Source: an uncultured Clostridiaceae bacterium
GTDB lineage: Bacteria > Bacillota > Clostridia > TANB77 > CAG-508
Reading direction: 5' to 3'
Assembly (NCBI GenBank): GCA_946628065.1
Contig: CAMOWC010000004.1
Location: forward strand, 29,626 to 93,625
Length of the DNA: 64,000 nucleotides
The position numbers were made by a program, and so were the translations under genes. Positions 15,245 to 24,199 of this stretch are shown here, in pieces (the first letter of the stretch is position 1; every line of letters starts with the position of its first letter). The notes below the pieces were generated by a model. That model was not told the origin of the DNA and did no database searches. It worked only from the letters and a program-made list of their open reading frames with translations.

Positions 15245-16479
15245 CTCTGGTGTCTTCTCATCCATTCTACTCGTTCTTGATGTAATCTTTCGCCAAACGC
15301 TCTTCCAGGCTTTATGTTATATCTTTTCCTTATAAAATTTCCATCTATTTCTTCTAAGCATCTATTCCCAATTTTGCAAAAATCTTCGGCGTTTTTATTA
15401 TCTGCATTTACTATAACCTGCAATCCTTCAAGTTTAAGTAGCGATTTATCAACCTTCTCGATAAACGCTACCTTTTTTGCCGGTGTCATTTTATTAAAGT
15501 TCCCGCCTTTCATATGCTCAGTGCATGCTATTTTTCCACATTCTATAAGAGCATTTGGAAGTTTTAACCTAAGACCCATGCTTTTTACTAATTCTCTACC
15601 TCTTTCTTCATGCATATAATGGTGTGGATATTCTTCCTTTGGTGTCTCCCCTTTTCCAATATCATGAACTAAGGCTGCAAATCTTATTTCAAGTTTTCTT
15701 TGGTCTGTTTGGTTTTGCGTGTTTTCTGCAACTTTGTCAAGTACTATCATTGTATGATTATACGCATCTCCTTCAGGATGATATCTTAGCGGTTGCTCAG
15801 CCCCAATAAGATTAGATATTTCTTTAAAATGGACTTCTAAAATATCGCTTTTCCTTAGCACCTCAAAAAAAATTGATGGTTTTTTAGCTAAAATGGCTTT
15901 ACTTAGCTCTGTATACACTCTTTCTACAGATAATGTGTTTAGCTCTTTTTTTAGAGACTTAATCATACTCATTGTAGCATCATCTACTTTAAATCCAAAT
16001 TTTGCAGCAAATCTAGCAACTCTATATGCTCTTAATGGGTCTTCTTTAAAATGATCTGTTACAGCTTTTATTAACCCATTTTTGAGATCATCAGTTCCTC
16101 CATATGGGTCTATTATCTCTCCTGTTAATACGTCTTCTGCTATTGCATTTATTGTTATGTCTCGCCTTGATAAGTCTTCTTCAATAGATATGTATTTGCC
16201 AGTTTCGATTTCAAATTCTTTATGTCCTAATCCAGCTTTTCTCTCTCTTCTGGCCAGTGCAAATTCTTTGCCATCTATATCGAATATTGCAAAAGCTTTT
16301 CCCCTGGCAAAAGCCTCAGGGAAAAGCTCTTTAAATTTACTTGCACTAATTCCTGTTACACAATAATCTTCATCATGGCTATTCATTCCAGTAATTTTGT
16401 CTCTAACAGCTCCTCCAACTAGATACAATTTTCCATGGTTTTCTTCTATTATTTTTGCTATATCTCTTACATTTCGCAT
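15241..16479 (-). CDS. cca: CCA tRNA nucleotidyltransferase with HD domain
   Basis: 412 residues. The nucleotidyltransferase head starts with LYLVGGAVRDKITG and carries the metal-binding DEDYCVTG. RRDITINAIAED and the PLRAYRVARFAAKFGF helix follow, typical of class II CCA-adding enzymes. An HD phosphohydrolase domain (ALVHDIGKGETPKE ... HYMHEERG) follows, as in the larger bacterial enzymes. It repairs or adds the 3' CCA of tRNAs. It starts behind GAGGAG and overlaps the end of the TetR gene by 13 bp. Confidence 0.88.
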   Translation of the reverse strand: MRNVRDIAKIIEENHGKLYLVGGAVRDKITGMNSHDEDYCVTGISASKFKELFPEAFARGKAFAIFDIDGKEFALARRERKAGLGHKEFEIETGKYISIEEDLSRRDITINAIAEDVLTGEIIDPYGGTDDLKNGLIKAVTDHFKEDPLRAYRVARFAAKFGFKVDDATMSMIKSLKKELNTLSVERVYTELSKAILAKKPSIFFEVLRKSDILEVHFKEISNLIGAEQPLRYHPEGDAYNHTMIVLDKVAENTQNQTDQRKLEIRFAALVHDIGKGETPKEEYPHHYMHEERGRELVKSMGLRLKLPNALIECGKIACTEHMKGGNFNKMTPAKKVAFIEKVDKSLLKLEGLQVIVNADNKNAEDFCKIGNRCLEEIDGNFIRKRYNIKPGRAFGERLHQERVEWMRRHQS

Positions 16480-17054
16480 AGTTCTCTCCTCTTTGTTATT
16501 CCCCTAATTATAGTTTCAATATAGCTTTTATATATTTGTTCTGCAGTCACATTTTCTTCTGTTTTTAGAGTATAAAGTAGGCTTGTGAAATTTGTTCCAA
16601 ATATTTGTAGTGCAATTCCTTCAATATCGCCTTCATAGAATATGTCTTCTTCTATTCCTTCTTTTATTACGTTAGCAATCTTAGAAACATATTCATTAAC
16701 TGCTTTTCTGCACTTTATGGTTCTAGAGTTTTCACCTAAAGTATTATTAATAATTACTGTTACAAAATCTTTATATCTCATTATAGATTTTATTTGTACC
16801 ATCACTATTACCTTAAGTTTCTCTAATGCATTTTTACAATGCCTACTCTTTATTTCAATACTATTGTTTAGAAGTTTGGCTCCTTCTTCTAAAGCCAAAT
16901 CAAAAAGCTCTTCTTTAGTTTCAAAATGATAATAAAGCGATCCTTTTGCTACACCTGCAACTGCTGTAATTTCTTCAATTCCTGTGTTCTCATAACCTTT
17001 TTCGGCAAATAGTTTTATTGCTGTAGTAAAGATTCTCCTTTTTGTTTTGTTCAT
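16467..17054 (-). CDS. TetR-family transcriptional regulator
   Basis: 195 residues. Residues 1-50 are a TetR HTH (RRIFTTAIKLFAEKGYENTG, EEITAVAGVAKGSLYYHF). The C-terminal ligand domain is helical and unassigned. It lies between cca and a fatty-acid CoA ligase on the same strand; control of the ligase, as for FadR-type TetR proteins, is plausible but unproven. Confidence 0.85.
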   Translation of the reverse strand: MNKTKRRIFTTAIKLFAEKGYENTGIEEITAVAGVAKGSLYYHFETKEELFDLALEEGAKLLNNSIEIKSRHCKNALEKLKVIVMVQIKSIMRYKDFVTVIINNTLGENSRTIKCRKAVNEYVSKIANVIKEGIEEDIFYEGDIEGIALQIFGTNFTSLLYTLKTEENVTAEQIYKSYIETIIRGITKRRELCEM

Positions 17055-17088
17055 ATTGCATCCAACCTTTCGCCTACATTATACCATA

Positions 17089-18819
17089 TTAATTAAGGTT
17101 TGTACTTAAAATTTTCTTTATTTCTTCTTGTCTTTTTACTTTTTTGGTAGTTGTTTTTATTAGTTCCTCATGTGAAACTAATAATTTTTGAATATGTTTG
17201 TATCTTGGGAATGTCTCGTTAAGTTCCTTTATTTGTCCCCAAACTATATCATATAGCTCATCTTCAGTTTTATCGTTATATTTTTCTTTTATAACTGCCT
17301 CGTCATAAACTATTTTTGCAGTAAGTGTAACGTCATTTTTGTCTTCTTTACTTTCACGTCCAAATACAATACTTTCTTCAACTAATTCCAGTCTATTTAA
17401 TAATGCCTCTATCTCTTCTGGAAAAACTTTTTTTCCATTTTTAAGTACAATCATATTTTTACTTCTTCCTGTCAAGAATAGATATCCGTCTTTATCATGA
17501 TATCCTAAATCTCCAGTGTACAGCCATCCATCTCTTATTGTTTCTGCTGTAAGCTCAGGCATTTCATAGTATCCAAGCATAATGTTAGGCCCTTTTACTC
17601 TTATTTCGCCTATTCCATCTTCATCTTTATTTACAATTTCAATTGTATCATTTATCATTGGGAATCCAACTGAACCAACTCTTCTTGCTTTTTTACATTC
17701 TGCTGCTATAACTGGTGAAGTTTCACTTAAGCCATATCCCTGAAGAGTAGTTACACCTATATCATTAAATCCCTTTATCGAAACAGGATCTGCTGCAGCC
17801 CCTCCAGATATTACTAGTCTTAGCTCTCCTCCTAAGCCATCTAAAATTTGTTTAAATAGCTTTCTTCTAATGTCTATGTGAAGCTTTAATAGGAAATTGC
17901 TTACTTTAGTTGCTTTTTTTATTAGTTCAGTTTTCCCCTGTCTTTCTACTTCCTTTACAATTGCTTTATACATTGCTTCCGTAAGCAGTGGCACGCCTAC
18001 AAAAACACTTACTTTATACTCTTGCATGTTCTGCTTTATGTATCTTAATCCATCTGGGAAAACAGTTTTTACTCCATAGCTTAGCATCATTACCATACAT
18101 GTTGAACCAAATATATGATGGAATGGTAAAAACGCAATATTTGTATCTGTGCTTCTTATATCTTCTACACATTGTAAAGCATATATGTTTGAAGTGATAT
18201 TTCTTTGGGAAAGCATTACAGCTTTAGATTTTGAAGTTGTTCCTGAAGTAAATAACAATACTCCCATTTTGTTACTATCTATTTGATAGTTAATGTATTC
18301 TTTGTTACCTTTTTCTAAAGCTTCTTTGCCTTTTTTTAATATTTCTCCAACACTTATGTATTCATTATTTTCATCCATGCAGATATATTCTTTTATTTGT
18401 GTATTTCCTCTTTGTTTTATTTCATTTATTAATTCATCAAGCTTTCCATCAAACACTATTGCATCAACTTTACTTCTAACTAAAGAATTTTCCAGCTCAT
18501 CTAATTGCAAATCTTTGTCAAGAGGAACTGATACAATTCCCCCAACAAGATTACTTACATGTGCTAATGCCCACTCATATCTATTTTTCCCAATTACGGC
18601 GATTCTCTTATCTTTTAAATTCATGCAATATAGTCCTGTACCATAATTATTTATATCCTCTAAAAGCTGTTTATAGCTGATATTTATATAATTAACCTCA
18701 TTTGCCTTTTTTTCTTTAATAACGAATGCTACTTTATCGCTGTATGTTTCAGCTGCATTATATATAAGTTCTTTTACATTATTAAAGTCTCTTGGATTTG
18801 ATATCTTTAAATCTTTCAT
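17089..18819 (-). CDS. AMP-forming long-chain fatty-acid CoA ligase
   Basis: 576 residues. It starts at the ATG at 18819 behind AAGAGGTGG; the frame to 18876 is leader. ANL-superfamily motifs appear in order: LLFTSGTTSKSKAVMLSQRN (P-loop), LQGYGLSETSPV, YTGDLGYHDKDGYLFLTGR, and KNGKKVFPEEIE. It should activate fatty acids to acyl-AMP and acyl-CoA at the membrane. An upstream segment, GACCACCT (18885-18892), is complementary to its ribosome site (18828-18835). Confidence 0.85.
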   Translation of the reverse strand: MKDLKISNPRDFNNVKELIYNAAETYSDKVAFVIKEKKANEVNYINISYKQLLEDINNYGTGLYCMNLKDKRIAVIGKNRYEWALAHVSNLVGGIVSVPLDKDLQLDELENSLVRSKVDAIVFDGKLDELINEIKQRGNTQIKEYICMDENNEYISVGEILKKGKEALEKGNKEYINYQIDSNKMGVLLFTSGTTSKSKAVMLSQRNITSNIYALQCVEDIRSTDTNIAFLPFHHIFGSTCMVMMLSYGVKTVFPDGLRYIKQNMQEYKVSVFVGVPLLTEAMYKAIVKEVERQGKTELIKKATKVSNFLLKLHIDIRRKLFKQILDGLGGELRLVISGGAAADPVSIKGFNDIGVTTLQGYGLSETSPVIAAECKKARRVGSVGFPMINDTIEIVNKDEDGIGEIRVKGPNIMLGYYEMPELTAETIRDGWLYTGDLGYHDKDGYLFLTGRSKNMIVLKNGKKVFPEEIEALLNRLELVEESIVFGRESKEDKNDVTLTAKIVYDEAVIKEKYNDKTEDELYDIVWGQIKELNETFPRYKHIQKLLVSHEELIKTTTKKVKRQEEIKKILSTNLN

Positions 18820-18827
18820 AAAAATAG

Positions 18828-18892
18828 ACCACCTCTTTACATGACTTATTATATATTTATATATAAAATAAATCATTATACCAGGTGGTCAG
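18828..18892 (-). promoter_or_regulatory. Extended -10 promoter flanked by an inverted repeat including the RBS
   Basis: On the minus strand TGG-TATAAT (18883-18875) is an extended -10. GACCACCT at 18892-18885 and AGGTGGTC at 18835-18828 are inverted, and the latter contains the ribosome site of the ligase gene. It could be an operator pair, or RBS sequestration by a transcript starting further upstream. Confidence 0.4.
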
Positions 18893-18895
18893 TTC

Positions 18896-20395
18896 TTAAA
18901 TATTATTGTTATTTGTTGTATTTACGGTTTCTGTTTTATTAGTATTTGTTGTATTTTCATTTGAATTTGTATTTTCCCATTTATCTATCCAATTATATAT
19001 TTCATTATATTGGTCTTGATACCATTTAAGCATTTCTTTTACTGCATCATCATTTTCGTATATTTTTTCATATTCCTTCATTCTATTTTGCGTTCCAGCT
19101 TTTAGGGCACCAAAAGAGCCTATATCAGTTTTACCTTCGGGTAATTTGTTCTTCATGTCCCTCATAAGGTTTAGGCTGAATGCTAAATCTTCTTCCAATT
19201 GTATCCATCTGTATAGTTCATTATATTTATCCTGGTAATCTTTTAGCATTTCTTTCGCTTCATCATTATTTTCATATTTTTTTTCATATTCTTTCATTCT
19301 ATTTTGGATTGTTTCTTTCAAGTTATTATAATCGCTCCACGTAATATTACCTTCTGACATTTTGCTCTTCATGTCTTCTAATAGTGCTAAATTATTTTCA
19401 AGGTTTTTCTTCAACTCGTTAACATTTTCCTTTTTTTCTTGGTTTTCCACCCATTTAGCAAATTCATCAAATTTTTCTCTGTATGTATTTATTATCTCAT
19501 TTGCTTCAACATTGCCTGAAAACTCTTTTTCATAATTACTTATAGCATTCTGGCAACTTGCTATGTGTTGCTCTAAGTCAATCATTTTGTATTCACCTGT
19601 ATTAATTCCATTCTTGATCTTATTTAAAACCGAATATCTGTATTCAAGGTTTAATTTCATTTGATTAATATTCTGATTTTCCCTTTGTTCTTGCATCCAT
19701 TTAGCAAGTTCATCAATTTTTTCTCTATACGTATTTATTATCTCATTTGCTTCATCGTCTCCTAAAAACTCTTTCTCATATTTTCTTATAGTTTCCTGGT
19801 AGCTCGCAATATGATACTCTAAGTCAATCATTTCGTATTCACCTGTATTAATTCCATTCTTAATCTTATTTAAAACCGAATATCTGTATTCAAGGTCTGA
19901 TTTCATTTGGCTAGTATTTTGGGTTTTCCTTTGTTCTTGCATCCATTTAGCAAATTCATCAATTTTTTCTCTATATATATTTATTACCTCATTTGCTTCA
20001 GCATCGCCTGAAAACTTGTCCTCATAATTAGCTATAGCATTTTGACAACTTGCTATATAATACTCTAAATCCGTTATTCCATATTCACCTGTATTGATTC
20101 CATTCTTAACTTTATTTAAAACATAGCATCTGTTTTCAAGGACTTGTTTTACCTTGTCAATGTCATAAAAGTCTTGTTCTTCTTCACTAACATTTTTAGA
20201 GGCTTGATAGGCATCTAAATCTTTATTCGTCCCGTATTCTAAAGCATGAGAAGCTGGATTCAATTCTTCTGTTACATTTTCTTGAACTGTTGCAGTTGAT
20301 TCTCTTTTTGTTAAATACTTGTATGCTGTATAACACCATGCTACAACCCCTACGGCTAGAACCAATACAATAATAAATGTTAAAAGTTTTTTCAT
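18896..20395 (-). CDS. Anchored coiled-coil repeat protein
   Basis: 499 residues. A single N-terminal membrane anchor (residues 4-26) is followed by an extended helical exterior. Three tandem repeats of 82 residues lie at about 80-330, each with VLNKIKNGINTGEY, then DLEYHIASYQ, then EANEIINTYREKIDE and LAKWMQEQR. Two shorter diverged repeats (LEDMKSKMSEGN; LMRDMKNKLPEGK) follow, with a low-complexity Asn/Thr tail. In DNA the repeats have a 246-bp period. No enzyme motif is visible; it is likely a structural or binding surface protein. Confidence 0.7.
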   Translation of the reverse strand: MKKLLTFIIVLVLAVGVVAWCYTAYKYLTKRESTATVQENVTEELNPASHALEYGTNKDLDAYQASKNVSEEEQDFYDIDKVKQVLENRCYVLNKVKNGINTGEYGITDLEYYIASCQNAIANYEDKFSGDAEANEVINIYREKIDEFAKWMQEQRKTQNTSQMKSDLEYRYSVLNKIKNGINTGEYEMIDLEYHIASYQETIRKYEKEFLGDDEANEIINTYREKIDELAKWMQEQRENQNINQMKLNLEYRYSVLNKIKNGINTGEYKMIDLEQHIASCQNAISNYEKEFSGNVEANEIINTYREKFDEFAKWVENQEKKENVNELKKNLENNLALLEDMKSKMSEGNITWSDYNNLKETIQNRMKEYEKKYENNDEAKEMLKDYQDKYNELYRWIQLEEDLAFSLNLMRDMKNKLPEGKTDIGSFGALKAGTQNRMKEYEKIYENDDAVKEMLKWYQDQYNEIYNWIDKWENTNSNENTTNTNKTETVNTTNNNNI

Positions 20396-20448
20396 TTGTT
20401 TTCCCCCTTTTTTATTATCTTATCACTAATTATTTTTTTATGCAATTA

Positions 20449-20483
20449 TAAAAAGCGCAACTTCTTTCAAAAGCTACGCTTTT
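20449..20483 (-). terminator. Terminator of the ABC exporter operon
   Basis: AAAAGCG and CGCTTTT form the stem, with a T run on the minus strand, just past the stop at 20487. Confidence 0.65.
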
Positions 20484-20486
20484 ATT

Positions 20487-22352
20487 TTATTCTAGTTCAA
20501 ATGCTCCAGTATATAGTTGGTAATACTCTCCTTTTTCTTTTATGAGGTCTTCATGTGTTCCTCTTTCAATTATTCTTCCGTGATCCATTACCATTATTGC
20601 CTTTGAATTTCTTACCGTTGATAATCTGTGCGCAATAACAAATACGGTTCTACCCTCCATTAACTTGTCCATACCGTCTTGAACTATCTTTTCAGTTCTT
20701 GTGTCTATGCTTGATGTAGCTTCATCTAAAATCATTACTGGAGGATTATTTATAGCAACTCTAGCTATTGCTAATAACTGTCTTTGGCCTTGAGATAACT
20801 CTGCTCCATTTCTCGTAAGCATTGTATCATATCCTTGTGGTAATCTTTCAATAAATCCATGGGCATTTGCAAGTTTTGCAGCTTCTATTACTTCTTCATC
20901 TGTTGCATCATATTTTCCATATTTAATGTTTTCTTTTATTGTCCCTGTAAAAAGCTGAGTATCTTGCAAAACCATTCCCAGTGATTTCCTTAAATCTGCT
21001 TTCTTTATTTTGTTTATATTAATTCCATCGTATCTTATTTTTCCATCTTCTATGTCATAGAATCTATTAAGTAAATTTGTAATTGTTGTTTTACCTGCAC
21101 CAGTTGCTCCAACAAATGCTATTTTCTGTCCAGGCTTTGCATATAAACTTATATCATGTAGAACCGTTTTTCCTTCTTCATATGCAAAATCCACATCCTG
21201 CATTTCTATGTGGCCTTTTAACTCTACATAGTCAAGAGTACCATCGTGATGTGGATGTTTCCATGCCCACATTCCAGTTTTCTCTTGTGTCTCAATAATT
21301 TTTCCATTTTCTTTTTTAATATTTACAAGAGTTACATATCCATCGTCTTTTTCTTTTTCTTCATCCATCATATCAAATATTCTACTAGCACCTGCTAATG
21401 ATCTTATAATTGTATTCATTTGGTTCATAACTTGGTTTATTGGGTGAGAAAAATTTCTAGTAAGTTGTAGAAAAGAAACTATAGTTCCTACAGTTAGAGC
21501 CATATATCCATTGATAGCAAAAATTGTTCCTATTATCGCTATTAATACATATTGTAAATTTCCTAAATTGTTTGCTACTGGCATCATTATATTTGAAAAC
21601 TTATTTGCTTGGTACATATCTTCATTAAGCTTTTCGTTTAATTTATCAAACTCTTCTTTGGCTTTCTCTTCATAAGTAAATACTTTTACAACTTTTTGCC
21701 CGTTTAGCATTTCTTCAATGTATCCATTAACTCTGCCAATTGAAGCCTGCTGACTAATAAAATACTTTGCACTCTTCTTTGCAATACTTTTTGTAACAAA
21801 TAGTGTTACCATTGTGAAAAAGAAAACAAATATTGACAATAATGGGCTTAAGTAAAACATCCCAAAAACTATCGCAACAACTGTAATTGTAGATGCAATT
21901 GCTTGTGGAACACTTTGAGCAATTGTTTCAGTAAGCGTATCTGCATCATTTGTATATCTGCTCATTACATCTCCATGTGTATGGGTATCAAAATATTTAA
22001 TTGGTAATGCCTCCATTTTTGAAAACATTTCGTCTCTTATCTTTTTTAATACACCTTGCGCAACAGAAACCATCAGTCTATTATATAAATATGTGGAAAC
22101 AATTCCAAGCAAATAAATTGTAGCCATTATTCCTATTGCCTGCATAAGCCCTGTAAATACCGGATTCTCTGTTCCAAGTAAAGGTGTAATATAATTATCT
22201 ATGAGTTGTTGTAAGAAAAGTGAACTTGCAACACTTGCGATACTACTTATAATGATACAAATGATTACTATTATGAACTGCTTTTTGTAGTTCTTCGTTA
22301 TATATCCAAGTAGTCTTTTTATAGTTCCCTTTTTTATCGAATTTTTATCCAT
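20487..22352 (-). CDS. ABC exporter, fused permease and ATPase (second subunit)
   Basis: 621 residues. It starts at 22352 (GGGGAGTGATACAAATG). A six-helix exporter domain occupies residues 20-330. The ATPase has Walker A GATGAGKTT, a Q-loop LQDTQLF, the signature LSQGQRQLLAIAR and Walker B VMILDEATSSID. An insertion of about 35 residues rich in Trp and His (GMWAWKHPHHDG) lies just before the ATPase domain. It overlaps the next subunit by 8 bp, so the two form a heterodimeric exporter of the multidrug/lipid type. Substrate unknown. Confidence 0.88.
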   Translation of the reverse strand: MDKNSIKKGTIKRLLGYITKNYKKQFIIVIICIIISSIASVASSLFLQQLIDNYITPLLGTENPVFTGLMQAIGIMATIYLLGIVSTYLYNRLMVSVAQGVLKKIRDEMFSKMEALPIKYFDTHTHGDVMSRYTNDADTLTETIAQSVPQAIASTITVVAIVFGMFYLSPLLSIFVFFFTMVTLFVTKSIAKKSAKYFISQQASIGRVNGYIEEMLNGQKVVKVFTYEEKAKEEFDKLNEKLNEDMYQANKFSNIMMPVANNLGNLQYVLIAIIGTIFAINGYMALTVGTIVSFLQLTRNFSHPINQVMNQMNTIIRSLAGASRIFDMMDEEKEKDDGYVTLVNIKKENGKIIETQEKTGMWAWKHPHHDGTLDYVELKGHIEMQDVDFAYEEGKTVLHDISLYAKPGQKIAFVGATGAGKTTITNLLNRFYDIEDGKIRYDGININKIKKADLRKSLGMVLQDTQLFTGTIKENIKYGKYDATDEEVIEAAKLANAHGFIERLPQGYDTMLTRNGAELSQGQRQLLAIARVAINNPPVMILDEATSSIDTRTEKIVQDGMDKLMEGRTVFVIAHRLSTVRNSKAIMVMDHGRIIERGTHEDLIKEKGEYYQLYTGAFELE

Positions 22353-24087
22353 TTGTATCACTCCCCTTCATCTGAGAATCAAATACTTCTTTGTAAATTT
22401 CATTTGATTTTAATAATTCTTCATGGGTTCCAACTGCATTTATTTTTCCATCATCCATGACAATTATTTTGTCACAATCTTGCACTGATGAAATTCTTTG
22501 TGCAATTATTATTTTGGTTGTATCTGGTATCTCTTCCCTAAATGCCTTCCTAATTAAGCTATCAGTTTTTGTATCAACTGCAGATGTAGAATCGTCAAGT
22601 ATTAGTATTTTAGGATGTTTCATCAAGGCTCTTGCAATACATAATCTTTGCTTTTGTCCTCCAGAAACATTTGCTCCGCCTTCTTCGATATGTGTATCAT
22701 ATTTATCAGGGAAAGAATTTATAAATTCATCTGCTTGTGCTAATTTGCATACTCTTACAATTTCTTCATCTGTTGCATTTTCTTTTCCCCATCTAATGTT
22801 TTCTTTTATTGTTCCAGAAAACAACACGTTTTTCTGTAAAACACATGATACATTATTTCTTAATGTTTCAATATCACTGTCTTTTACATTTACATTTCCT
22901 ACTAGTAGTTCTCCTTCTGTTACATCATATAGCCTTGGAATTAAATTTGCTAAAGTGGATTTTCCGCTTCCTGTACCTCCTATAATTCCTACCGTTTCTC
23001 CAGATTCAATTTTAAGATTTATATTTTTCAAGCATTCTTTACTTTTATCGTTCACATAGCTAAAACTTACATTTTTAAATTCTATTGATCCATCTTTTAT
23101 TTCTTTTAAAGCATTTTCTTTATTTTGAATGTCAGGAACTTCATCTAGAATTTCTACTATTCTTTCTGCTGATGAGCGTGATATTACTACCATTACAATT
23201 ACAAATGAAAGCATCATTAAGCTAAATAAAATTTGAGTTGTATATGTAAACATTGTCATAAGTTGCCCGGTTGTAAGTTCTGTCATACCAGAATTTACAA
23301 TCATTCTCGCACCAAGCCATGATATTGCAAGAATACATGAATATATGCTAAATTGCATAAGTGGTGTGTTTAATGCAAGTATTTTTTGTCCTTTGCTATA
23401 GTCTCTAAAAATGCTGTCTGATACTTCACCAAATTTTTGCTTTTCCTTTTCTTCAATTACATATGATTTTACTACTCTTATTCCCGAGACATTCTCTTCT
23501 ACTACGTTGTTTAGACTATCGTATGTTTTAAAAACTCTTTTCATAATAGGGTGAACTTTTGTAGCAATAAAATATAATCCCACACCCAGAATAGGAATTA
23601 ATGCTAAAAACACAAGTGATAGTGTAGGGCTAATAGATATAGCAAAAACAAGTGATGTAATCAACATAAGTGGGACTCTAACAGCCATTCGTATGACCAT
23701 TTGAAATGCAAATTGTACATATGTAATATCTGTTGTAAGTCTTGTTACTAAGCTACTTGTTGAAAATTTGTCTATGTTTGAAAACGAATACTTTTGCACT
23801 TTGTAAAATAAATCTTTTCTAAGATTTTTCGCAAATCCACTTGAAGCTTTCGCTGCATGTCTACCAGATAACACCCCAAATAAAAGAGAAAGCATTGCAC
23901 AAATAATAAGTTGTAATCCTATTTTATAGACCACATTCATTTCTCCACCGTATATGCCATCATCTATTAAGCTTGCCATTATAAGTGGTATCAAAACTTC
24001 TAGTATTACTTCAAAACTAACAAATAGCGGCGTTAATATTGTATCTTTTTTATATTCTCTAATTGACTTTATTAATTTTTTTATCAT
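22345..24087 (-). CDS. ABC exporter, fused permease and ATPase (first subunit)
   Basis: 580 residues from the ATG at 24087 behind GGAGGATGTT. Six membrane helices precede an ATPase with Walker A GGTGSGKST, signature VSGGQKQRLCIAR and Walker B ILILDDSTSAVD. In the latter, Asp replaces the catalytic Glu next to the Walker B Asp. That makes this the degenerate site of the heterodimer, while the partner keeps DEATSS. This asymmetry is usual for heterodimeric exporters. Confidence 0.88.
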   Translation of the reverse strand: MIKKLIKSIREYKKDTILTPLFVSFEVILEVLIPLIMASLIDDGIYGGEMNVVYKIGLQLIICAMLSLLFGVLSGRHAAKASSGFAKNLRKDLFYKVQKYSFSNIDKFSTSSLVTRLTTDITYVQFAFQMVIRMAVRVPLMLITSLVFAISISPTLSLVFLALIPILGVGLYFIATKVHPIMKRVFKTYDSLNNVVEENVSGIRVVKSYVIEEKEKQKFGEVSDSIFRDYSKGQKILALNTPLMQFSIYSCILAISWLGARMIVNSGMTELTTGQLMTMFTYTTQILFSLMMLSFVIVMVVISRSSAERIVEILDEVPDIQNKENALKEIKDGSIEFKNVSFSYVNDKSKECLKNINLKIESGETVGIIGGTGSGKSTLANLIPRLYDVTEGELLVGNVNVKDSDIETLRNNVSCVLQKNVLFSGTIKENIRWGKENATDEEIVRVCKLAQADEFINSFPDKYDTHIEEGGANVSGGQKQRLCIARALMKHPKILILDDSTSAVDTKTDSLIRKAFREEIPDTTKIIIAQRISSVQDCDKIIVMDDGKINAVGTHEELLKSNEIYKEVFDSQMKGSDTNG

Positions 24088-24169
24088 AACATCCTCCAAA
24101 ATAATATTTAGTATATCACCTATATCAAGCCTTTGTAAAGGGATGGAATGTAAAAGTTTTGTGAAACAA

Positions 24170-24199
24170 AAAGAGGATAGATTTATTATCTATCCTCTT
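24170..24199 (-). terminator. Terminator of the dfx-copA operon
   Basis: AGAGGATAGA and TCTATCCTCT form a stem that begins at the copA stop codon and is followed by TTTTTG on the minus strand. Confidence 0.8.
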
